Assembly (NCBI GenBank): GCA_003454065.1
Contig: DMKZ01000014.1
Location: 1 to 8,377, forward strand
Source: Spirochaetaceae bacterium
GTDB lineage: Bacteria; Spirochaetota; Spirochaetia; Sphaerochaetales; Sphaerochaetaceae
Direction: 5' to 3'
DNA length: 8,377 nucleotides
Shown: positions 1 to 6,002 of the stretch, one piece after another
Numbering within the stretch: the stretch's first letter is position 1
Layout of the letters: every line of letters starts with the position of its first letter
The notes under the pieces: generated by a model
Seen by the model: only the letters and a program-made list of their open reading frames with translations
What the model was told of the DNA's origin: nothing
Databases searched by the model: none
Made by a program: the position numbers and the translations under genes

Positions 1-1167
1 GGGAGGATCGTAGCCATAGATCATAAGCCTAAGGACATGCATATCATGCTTGGCCATGCTTATTTTTCGGATGCCTTTTCGAAAAAGTTCTCCAAGCTTT
101 TGAGAGAGCAATACGATAGCGACAAGGTCAGAAAGGAGCTGTGGGAGGGTTTTCTCGAATCCAATTTGAAAGAGCTTGAAATATGCGAAAGGCGGTATGC
201 CGATGGCATTATAAACGAATTCGATTCGTTGGATGAGCTTCGCGCTTTCGATGACAGGTATGTGAATGATTCCGGAAGCGTTATATTCAAGAACATATCC
301 AAAACGCTCGGCATCGAAGAAAAAGACATATCGGGAATCAAAATCATCAAGAACGGATTGACCAATCTTTCTTTCGTGTTTTCGGTAAGGGACAGGAAGG
401 AAAGATATGTCTATCGTCATCCGGGTGTCGGAACTGAAAAATACATATCAAGGAAAAGCGAGGCTTTTTCGGAATCGATTGCGAAGAAGCTGGGTTTGGA
501 TTCGACGATAATCTACATAGAGCCCGATGAAGGGTGGAAAATATCACTATTCATCGAGGATGCTCATGTTTTGGATTACAGCAACGACGACGAGGTCGAT
601 TGCGCGATTGCAATGCTGAAGAAGCTTCATGATCAGAAATTGAAATCCGATTTTGATTTTGATATAAGAGCGAAAACGGAGGAGTTCGAATCCATGATAA
701 TCGGTGCCAAGACATCGTTTGAGGACTATTCCGCAATCAGCAAAGGCATGAAGATGCTTTATGAACTTACTCGCAGGGACGCTGTGGAGCCTGTGCTATG
801 CCATTGCGATTCGTATTCGCCCAATTTCTTGGTGGACCCGAACGGGAACATGTCGCTGATCGATTGGGAATATTCCGGAAACGACGACCCTGCAAGCGAT
901 CTCGGAACTTTCATAGCCTGCAGCGATTGGACAGTAGAGAGAGCCGGCAAATGCATCGAATCGTATCTGGGCGAGAATGTCTCCGCTGGAGAGATTGCGC
1001 ATTTTACAGCGTATGTGGCTATAGCGTCTTACTATTGGTTCGTCTGGGCGCTTTATCAGGAGTCAATAGGCAATCTGATGGGAGAATGGCTGTATTTGTG
1101 GTATGTGAACACGAAGACCTATATGAAAAAAGGTTTTGAGCTTTATGGTGAAAAAGGGGATATGTGA
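1..1167 (+). CDS. licCA: LicC-LicA fusion, 5' end outside window: CTP:phosphocholine cytidylyltransferase / choline kinase
   Basis: Predicted cytosolic enzyme that phosphorylates choline, or a similar amino alcohol, and activates it as a CDP derivative. The reading frame is open from base 1, so the ATG at 37 is internal and the start lies upstream. Of 388 visible residues, about the first 90 resemble the C-terminal end of LicC-type nucleotidyltransferases (GHAYFSDAF near residue 18, NEFDSLDELRAFD at 72-84). The catalytic N-terminal part, perhaps 150 residues, is off the window. Residues from about 95 onward are an APH/choline-kinase domain: NGLTNLSFVF (118-127), RHPG (139-142), the Brenner-type motif HCDSYSPN (268-275; His268, Asp270, Asn275) and IDWEYSG with metal-binding Asp288. 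It is first of four overlapping genes. LicC-LicA fusions act in Treponema denticola phosphatidylcholine synthesis (established). The exact substrate here, choline versus ethanolamine or another amino alcohol, is inferred. Confidence 0.85.
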   Translation, partial: GRIVAIDHKPKDMHIMLGHAYFSDAFSKKFSKLLREQYDSDKVRKELWEGFLESNLKELEICERRYADGIINEFDSLDELRAFDDRYVNDSGSVIFKNISKTLGIEEKDISGIKIIKNGLTNLSFVFSVRDRKERYVYRHPGVGTEKYISRKSEAFSESIAKKLGLDSTIIYIEPDEGWKISLFIEDAHVLDYSNDDEVDCAIAMLKKLHDQKLKSDFDFDIRAKTEEFESMIIGAKTSFEDYSAISKGMKMLYELTRRDAVEPVLCHCDSYSPNFLVDPNGNMSLIDWEYSGNDDPASDLGTFIACSDWTVERAGKCIESYLGENVSAGEIAHFTAYVAIASYYWFVWALYQESIGNLMGEWLYLWYVNTKTYMKKGFELYGEKGDM

Positions 1168-1349
1168 TGGAAGAGGATGATTTTAAGACGATCTTGGACA
1201 ACGAGACGAAAAACAGGATTTCGATAATGAATTCGGAATCCTATGAATATCCGAAGGCGGCGTCTGCAATTGATTGGATTCTGATAGTCGCAAGCGTATG
1301 CGCTGCGGCTTTGCTGGCTTTGCTGGCGGCGACAGGAGTGATAAGATGA
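1167..1349 (+). CDS. Small single-span membrane protein, 60 aa, unknown function
   Basis: I do not recognise a family. The protein has an acidic, polar N-terminal half (MEEDDFKTIL, residues 1-10) and one hydrophobic span at about residues 34-58, rich in Ala, Leu and Val, ending in an Arg at the C-terminus. The ATG at 1167 shares one base with the licCA stop codon (TGATG) and has AAGGGG at 1154-1159 with a 7-base spacer; a GTG at 1164 is an alternative start. Its stop overlaps the start of the NCS1 permease (ATGA). Overlap on both sides, a good ribosome binding site and a sensible membrane topology support a real gene. The inferred role is accessory subunit or stabiliser of the adjacent permease, by analogy with the small membrane proteins encoded next to some sodium:solute symporters. 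No such partner is known to me for NCS1 carriers. Confidence 0.72.
   Translation: MEEDDFKTILDNETKNRISIMNSESYEYPKAASAIDWILIVASVCAAALLALLAATGVIR
1334..1338 (+). promoter_or_regulatory. Ribosome binding site of the NCS1 permease
   Basis: AGGAG lies 7 bases before the ATG at 1346. It selects this start over an in-frame start at 1274, whose extra 24 residues would lie wholly within the preceding small gene. The protein then begins MSNESWVQQE, a normal hydrophilic cytoplasmic tail for this family. Confidence 0.7.
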
Positions 1350-2761
1350 GCAATGAGAGTTGGGTTCAGCAAGAGACGCTTATGGGAACCGTTCCCGTCC
1401 TTGCAGGCGAAAGGCAATATGGTTTTTGGGATTTGTTTTTATCCACTAGCGGATTCGCCATAGCCACATGGTGCTACACTCAGGGTGCGTATGTCGCCGG
1501 GATATTATCGTTCAAGCAGATGCTGATTAATATCTTCTGCTTCAACATAATTTGGGTGAGCATAAGCTGCATTCCCGTCTTTTTCGCCGTTCGATACGGA
1601 ATAGATCTGTGGATTTGGCTGAGAGGGGTTCTGGGTCCTCGGGCCGTAGCCGTTCTGGCAACTGTCATCTCGATGGCCAATTTCGGATGGTATGCCGTCG
1701 ATGCGGATCTTTTCGCATCATCGCTTATAAATCTGTTCGCGGTATTCGGCATATCATTGCCTGTCGGCTTCTGGCAGCCTGCATTGGGCATCCTTTGCGT
1801 TGTGTTGGGGACATTGGTTGCTCTCGGCGGCCCTCGCGTCATAAAAATCACGAGCAGGGTGCTTGTTACCGCTTTGCTTGTAGTAGGAGCAGTTGTAGTG
1901 GTGCTTTGCTTTACGGCTGTGCCGTTCTCGCAAATGGTGAATCTTCAGCCGCCTGCTGATCCGTCATCGACCTTATCGCCGATTGCGAAATTCATGATGT
2001 CCGCAGAAGGCAATGTCGCTTTTGCCTTTTCGTGGTCAACGCAGGCTCTTGTCCTGCCGCGTTTGTGCAAAAGCGAAAGCAAAGGGTATTGGGGGACGAC
2101 TTTGGCTTATGGCGTCGTTGCGCCTTTCTTCGTTGCAGCTGGCGGCATAATGGCGTATGCCATGTTCGCAAGATTCGGAGTTTTCGAGAGCGACCCCACG
2201 CTTATGCTTTCAAGGCTTTGCGGACAATCCGTAGCGCTTTTGAGTCTGATGATGGTTTCGTTCGCAAACATAGGCACTCAGGGCATGGGCTCGTATGTGA
2301 ATTGCATGATAGTCAAAAGCGGCTTGCCGAAATTGAGCTATCGTTTCCTTGTCATATTGGCGATGATCTATGTCAGTCTCCTTACCGTGTTCGGGTGGGT
2401 GATGGAGCATTTCGGAGCATTCATATCGTTAGCCGCCTATATACAAGGACCTATAATCGGAATGACTGTGACTGATTACCTCTTCATCAGGAAAAGGAAG
2501 GCTGATCTTGAGGATTTGTATGATACTGATGGAAAGCATAGGTATGGATTCACAAGGGGTTTCAACATCGTGAGCATGGCCATCATTCTGATCTCCTTCG
2601 TTTCTTGCTTCATCGTAGTATATAATCCTCTGACCGGAGTGGTGAAGTCTCCTATCTTCCTTGTTTTGACCGGAAGCGGATGGACAGCCATTTCGGCCGG
2701 CATCATGTATTATGCAGCATCTCGGACCAAATTGCGCGGATATATGAGAATAGACGGATGA
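1346..2761 (+). CDS. NCS1-family permease (cytosine/purine/allantoin/thiamine transporter family)
   Basis: Inner-membrane secondary transporter of 471 residues, the usual NCS1 length, with about 12 hydrophobic segments. Family hallmarks seen: GFWDLFLSTSGFAIATW near residues 26-42 in the first helix; NFGWYAVDAD (112-121), resembling the GWFG-type third-helix motif that carries a substrate-stacking Trp; the helix-8 region FANIGTQGMGSY (306-317); and the conserved tail after helix 10, TDYLFIRKRKADLEDLY (376-392) followed by YGFTRGFN (400-407). Known NCS1 substrates are nucleobases, hydantoins, allantoin and some vitamins. Because the gene sits inside a licCA operon where LicB-type permeases import choline, I infer that it may carry choline or another amino alcohol. 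The ATG overlaps the small-protein stop by four bases, and its own stop overlaps the ABC ATPase start the same way. A nucleobase or thiamine-precursor transporter remains possible. Confidence 0.88.
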   Translation: MSNESWVQQETLMGTVPVLAGERQYGFWDLFLSTSGFAIATWCYTQGAYVAGILSFKQMLINIFCFNIIWVSISCIPVFFAVRYGIDLWIWLRGVLGPRAVAVLATVISMANFGWYAVDADLFASSLINLFAVFGISLPVGFWQPALGILCVVLGTLVALGGPRVIKITSRVLVTALLVVGAVVVVLCFTAVPFSQMVNLQPPADPSSTLSPIAKFMMSAEGNVAFAFSWSTQALVLPRLCKSESKGYWGTTLAYGVVAPFFVAAGGIMAYAMFARFGVFESDPTLMLSRLCGQSVALLSLMMVSFANIGTQGMGSYVNCMIVKSGLPKLSYRFLVILAMIYVSLLTVFGWVMEHFGAFISLAAYIQGPIIGMTVTDYLFIRKRKADLEDLYDTDGKHRYGFTRGFNIVSMAIILISFVSCFIVVYNPLTGVVKSPIFLVLTGSGWTAISAGIMYYAASRTKLRGYMRIDG

Positions 2762-3516
2762 TTCTTGAAGTCGAGAACATATCCAAATCGTATTCCAAGG
2801 GTAAGGAAGTCCTGCATGACATCTCATTTTCGGTTCGCAAGGGCGAGTTCCTTTCGGTCTTGGGCTCGTCCGGATGCGGCAAGACGACGCTGTTGCGAAT
2901 ATTGATAGGGCTTTTGAAGCCGGATAGCGGTCGCATTTTGAAGAATGGAGTTGATATTACCGCATATTCGCCCGATAAGCGGTCGATGGGCATGGTTTTT
3001 CAGAACTATGCCCTTTTCGAGAACATGACCGTTTTGGGAAATGTCGAATATGCTTTGAAAATAAGGAAGGATATGCGTCCGTCCGCTCGCAAGATCGCGG
3101 ATGATATGCTCGATGTCGTAGGTCTTTCAGACTTCAAGGATGCCATGCCGTCTTCCCTGTCCGGAGGTCAGCGGCAAAGGGTCGCCATTGCCAGGACTCT
3201 TTGCCTCAAACCGGATATCGTTCTTTTTGACGAACCGTTGTCGGCTTTGGACGCATCAATGCGAATATCCTTGAGAAAGGAATTGAAGAAGATTCAAGGG
3301 GCGTTCGGAACGACGATGCTTTACATTACTCACCATCAGGAGGATGCATTCGCGCTTTCGGACAGGATAATGGTTATGGACAAGGGGATGATAAGTCAAA
3401 TCGATACGCCTGAGAATATCTGCGAGAAGCCGGCTAACGACTATGTGAGGTCTTTCGTTTTAGACAATTTGCATGAAAAGATCGCTTCGCTATCGCGATT
3501 CGCATGCAGGAAATGA
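2758..3516 (+). CDS. ABC transporter ATP-binding protein, PotA/FbpC-like, short form
   Basis: Cytoplasmic ATPase of 252 residues with every catalytic motif: A-loop Tyr12, Walker A GSSGCGKTT (36-44), Q-loop Gln82, signature LSGGQ (134-138), Walker B IVLFDE (154-159), D-loop SALD (162-165) and switch His192. The sequence resembles importers for polyamines, iron, sulfate or 2-aminoethylphosphonate (PotA, FbpC, CysA, PhnT). Those proteins are usually 330-370 residues with a C-terminal TOBE regulatory domain; here only about 50 residues follow the switch region, so no TOBE domain fits. The residue after the switch His is His193, where THDQ is typical. The start is ATG 2758 in an ATGA overlap with the permease and has no strong ribosome binding site, suggesting translational coupling. 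No ABC permease or binding protein is encoded in the window, so its partner is unknown. Confidence 0.9.
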   Translation: MILEVENISKSYSKGKEVLHDISFSVRKGEFLSVLGSSGCGKTTLLRILIGLLKPDSGRILKNGVDITAYSPDKRSMGMVFQNYALFENMTVLGNVEYALKIRKDMRPSARKIADDMLDVVGLSDFKDAMPSSLSGGQRQRVAIARTLCLKPDIVLFDEPLSALDASMRISLRKELKKIQGAFGTTMLYITHHQEDAFALSDRIMVMDKGMISQIDTPENICEKPANDYVRSFVLDNLHEKIASLSRFACRK

Positions 3517-3649
3517 ATTGCGTGGGCTTTTAGCGTTTGTTGCCATCGATAGCAATCCTGCATTTGGAAGGTTAGGACGTCCATTTTAGGGCGTTTATTT
3601 GCAAATTACGAATAAGGTATGTAAACTAATAGCCTGATGGTGGTTCGTT
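3517..3649. other. Intergenic gap with short palindromes between the two + operons
   Basis: This 133-base gap contains an imperfect inverted repeat at 3540-3555 (TTGC-C-ATCGAT-A-GCAA) and a perfect 8-base palindrome GGACGTCC at 3575-3582, both upstream of the candidate promoter. Either could be an operator, but nothing in the sequence names a regulator. I see no GC-rich hairpin followed by a T-run, so the end of the first operon is not marked by a recognisable intrinsic terminator. Confidence 0.4.
3599..3627 (+). promoter_or_regulatory. Candidate sigma70-type promoter for the CDP-alcohol phosphotransferase operon
   Basis: TTGCAA at 3599-3604 and TAAACT at 3622-3627 each match four of six consensus bases and are separated by 17 bases. 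Transcription would start near 3634, leaving a leader of about 16 bases with a weak GGTGG ribosome binding site at 3639-3643 before the ATG at 3650. The spacing is good but the boxes are weak, and the call assumes a bacterial host. Confidence 0.35.
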
Positions 3650-4564
3650 ATGGCAGGAAACAAAGAAGCTATACTCAGTTCTGAGAAATCAGATGACACT
3701 ACGGATTTTTTAGATAGGCATGTTTTCGAGCCGATAAGCATTGTTTTCTCGCATATATTCATCAAGCTCGGCATAATCCCCAATGTCATCACCGTGATGA
3801 GCGGAATCTTCGGCATGGCAGGCGGAATATTGCTTTACTTCAGGGATTTCAAATTGAATCTTATTGGAATCCTGTTGGAGATCATGGCTTATATTTTCGA
3901 CACTTGCGACGGTCAGGTTGCTCGTATCACCAAGCATTGCTCCAGATACGGCAGGATGTTGGATGGGTTCTGCGACAGCTTGGCATTTGCTTCAATGTAT
4001 TTCGCCTTGTCGTTTCGGCTGATGAACGAAATGATTCCTTTCACGAATGTCTATTGGGGATTGTATATATGGCCCGTTTCCATTGCTGCCGGCTATTCGC
4101 ATCAAAGACAATCCGCAATGGTCGATTATTATAGGAATCTGCATTTGTTCCTGCTGAAGAAGGGAAAGGGAAGCGAGTTCGACAGATCTTCCGATTTGAA
4201 AGCCGAGATCGATTCGCTCAAAGGACACTTCGCGCAAAAGTTTCTGATGAAGTCGTATTGCTCATATACGAAAGGCCAGGAGAAAGCCTCGCCCGCTTTG
4301 CAGCGCTTGCTTAACAGCGTTGACTTTGAGAATGTAACCGATTCGCAATGGGCGGAATGGGCCAAGAGAAGCAGAAAGCACCTGTGGCTGACCAAGTTTT
4401 TGGCTTATCATCCGAAAGCGATAGTTTTATATGCGTCCGTTTTGGCAGGGTTTCATGTTGTTTTCTTTCCGATCGTAATCGTTTTTTTCGGAACATTGCA
4501 TTTGATCATGGTTTCGAAATATGAGAAGTTTGCGAATTCGTGCATATTGGAAATAGAAGGATGA
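3650..4564 (+). CDS. CDP-alcohol phosphatidyltransferase family protein (choline/ethanolamine phosphotransferase-like)
   Basis: Integral membrane enzyme of 304 residues that moves a phospho-alcohol from a CDP-linked donor to an acceptor alcohol. The family signature D-x2-D-G-x2-A-R-x8-G-x3-D-x3-D is perfect: Asp84, Asp87, Gly88, Ala91, Arg92, Gly101, Asp105 and Asp109. Hydrophobic segments surround it (about 44-64, 69-83, 110-125, 133-150) and a pair of helices closes the C-terminus (about 255-293). Between them is a polar insertion of roughly 90 residues (about 160-250), rich in Lys, Ser and Glu, larger than in a minimal PgsA-type enzyme. An in-frame TGA at 3635 and no earlier start fix the ATG at 3650. 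The upstream LicC-LicA gene would supply CDP-choline, as in the Treponema LicCA-Cpt pathway, so I infer a head-group transferase making phosphatidylcholine or a related lipid. The acceptor is unknown. Confidence 0.85.
   Translation: MAGNKEAILSSEKSDDTTDFLDRHVFEPISIVFSHIFIKLGIIPNVITVMSGIFGMAGGILLYFRDFKLNLIGILLEIMAYIFDTCDGQVARITKHCSRYGRMLDGFCDSLAFASMYFALSFRLMNEMIPFTNVYWGLYIWPVSIAAGYSHQRQSAMVDYYRNLHLFLLKKGKGSEFDRSSDLKAEIDSLKGHFAQKFLMKSYCSYTKGQEKASPALQRLLNSVDFENVTDSQWAEWAKRSRKHLWLTKFLAYHPKAIVLYASVLAGFHVVFFPIVIVFFGTLHLIMVSKYEKFANSCILEIEG
4555..4561 (+). promoter_or_regulatory. Ribosome binding site with ambiguous start choice (TTG 4565 or ATG 4574)
   Basis: AGAAGGA overlaps the last codons of the phosphotransferase gene. 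It is 3 bases before the TTG and 12 before the ATG, so neither spacing is ideal. Translational coupling across the abutting stop codon probably matters more than the site itself. The choice changes only three N-terminal residues. Confidence 0.4.
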
Positions 4565-5920
4565 TTGCGGGATATGAAGGGCATATCCAGTCTGAGGAAA
4601 ATTGCGGCATCTGACTTTTTCCACATGGTGATGTCTGCTCAAGCGATTGCGCTTGCTGCCCATCGACTTGGTTCTGAAGGGTTGCCGTCCGCAGTTTATC
4701 TCTTCGTTGCGATCGCTCTCGTTGCCGCCGTCTTGCTTTTGCACAGGCTTGTAGTCGCTTATACGCACTTTTTCGCTTTTCTGTCGAGCGTCTTGATTTT
4801 CCTCTCATCATTTCCGATTACGTCGGATCATGGCGTTTTGGCAGCTTTAGCTGCGGCTTCCATTGCAATGAGATCGGTTCTGATTGCTTCGACCGCTAAG
4901 GCGTTTCGGAGGTTGCGCAGGGTTTTCCCTGAAAAAGAGTTTTCCATAGCAGGAAGATATGCTTTGCTTATTTTAGCGGCGGCGGGGGCGGTTGCTTATG
5001 CTTTTAGGTTGGGAGCGGATGATGGCATATGGACGTATGCAATCGCTGCAATCTGCTTTGTCGCCTCCGTATTCTTTTCATGCAGGAATCCGATTACGTT
5101 TCGCGAGCAATCCAGACTCGATGCGTTCTTCGCCGAAGCCGGACGTCCAGATTCGAGTGATGCGATTCTCGAAAACATAAGAAGGCGGATAAAAGAGCAT
5201 TGGATCGACAACTATAGCTTTCCGCTTGTCGAGAACATCATAATGTTTCTCGTGCGGGTTCTTTTCCATTTGAAGATAGTCGGTGCGAATAATATTCGCG
5301 AAGACAATCTGCCTGCTGTGTTCGTGTCGAATCATGGTACAATGATCGGGCCGGTTTGCGGCGTGACGTATCTTCCTGTCGTGCACAGGCCGTATGTTCA
5401 TCACAGGATGTGCGATGCCGAGGAGAGCGCTCAGCGGATGTGGCGATGGACGTTCAGCCCGAAAATGAAGCATTTGACCGAAGAGCAGGGCATGAGGTTT
5501 TCCAGGTTCGTGGCAAAGCGGACGTCGAAATGGATAAATTCTTTCGAGCCGATCAAATCTTATGTTGACTTGAACGATGCGAGAAAATCCATGGAAAGCA
5601 TAAGAAACGGCGTACATGCGCTAATGGATGGCGACAGCGTTCTTCTGTTCCCGGAGGACAGTTCCAAAGGTCCGGACGAGAAGTATCAGCTTGGCGAAGC
5701 AGGGGTTTTCTTCACCGGCTTTGCGCACATGGGAAAGATTTACAATGAAATGACCGGGCGAAGCCTGAGCTTCTATCCTGTTTTCGTCGATAAGAAGACC
5801 AGAACATACAACATCGACGAGCCTGTCATATATGATAGCGCAGCCAATGTTTCGTTAGAGAAGAAACGCGTTGCCGATGAGCTCAGACGAAGAATGAACT
5901 GCTATTATAGCGCGGAGTAG
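4565..5920 (+). CDS. Polytopic membrane protein with C-terminal PlsC/LPLAT-like acyltransferase domain, degenerate motif
   Basis: A protein of 451 residues in two parts. Residues 20-175 hold about five or six hydrophobic segments (41-61, 66-85, 90-110, 130-149 and 155-173 are clearest). Residues about 235-430 resemble a lysophosphatidic-acid-type acyltransferase: VSNHGTMIGP (254-263) aligns with the NHxSxxD block, LFPEDSSKG (361-369) with the FPEGTRS block, and FYPVFVD (403-409) with the C-terminal strand. His257 is kept, but the HX4D aspartate is replaced by Gly262. Glu364 of the FPE block is present. The two blocks lie 107 residues apart, longer than the roughly 70 of a typical PlsC. The start is TTG 4565 directly after the previous stop, or ATG 4574 (442 residues). 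Adjacency to the CDP-alcohol phosphotransferase suggests work on the same lipid or glycolipid. Catalysis as a normal acyltransferase is uncertain. Confidence 0.75.
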   Translation: MRDMKGISSLRKIAASDFFHMVMSAQAIALAAHRLGSEGLPSAVYLFVAIALVAAVLLLHRLVVAYTHFFAFLSSVLIFLSSFPITSDHGVLAALAAASIAMRSVLIASTAKAFRRLRRVFPEKEFSIAGRYALLILAAAGAVAYAFRLGADDGIWTYAIAAICFVASVFFSCRNPITFREQSRLDAFFAEAGRPDSSDAILENIRRRIKEHWIDNYSFPLVENIIMFLVRVLFHLKIVGANNIREDNLPAVFVSNHGTMIGPVCGVTYLPVVHRPYVHHRMCDAEESAQRMWRWTFSPKMKHLTEEQGMRFSRFVAKRTSKWINSFEPIKSYVDLNDARKSMESIRNGVHALMDGDSVLLFPEDSSKGPDEKYQLGEAGVFFTGFAHMGKIYNEMTGRSLSFYPVFVDKKTRTYNIDEPVIYDSAANVSLEKKRVADELRRRMNCYYSAE

Positions 5921-5937
5921 AACTATAATTCGTTTTT
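5904..5937 (+). terminator. Weak candidate intrinsic terminator at the end of the + operon
   Basis: ATTATAG (5904-5910) can pair with CTATAAT (5923-5929), giving a 7-bp stem with a 12-base loop that contains the stop codon at 5918-5920. Five T residues follow at 5933-5937. The stem is AT-rich and would be weak, so this is only a candidate. I found no comparable structure for the convergent - strand genes in 5921-6002. Confidence 0.25.
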
Positions 5938-6002
5938 ATGTTCCGGAAATTCACCAGCATCTTCGAACAGCAGTTTTTTAGAAGTACCCAAAGCTTGTTT
6001 CA

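Noticed and set aside
37..1167. ATG at 37 considered as the true start of a stand-alone kinase
   Set aside because: The frame is open upstream to base 1, no ribosome binding site precedes the ATG, and the first residues match the interior of LicC-type proteins.
1552..2475. Open frames of 135 and 147 codons on the + strand inside the NCS1 permease
   Set aside because: Out-of-frame translations rich in Arg, Ser and Cys inside a gene with a continuous, well-conserved permease frame.
3540..3555. Inverted repeat considered as an intrinsic terminator for the first operon
   Set aside because: The stem is short and mismatched and no T-run follows it.
5078..5617. 179-codon open frame on the - strand opposite the acyltransferase-like gene
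   Set aside because: Rich in His, Arg and Pro with no domain or ribosome binding site; it is the shadow of the conserved acyltransferase region.
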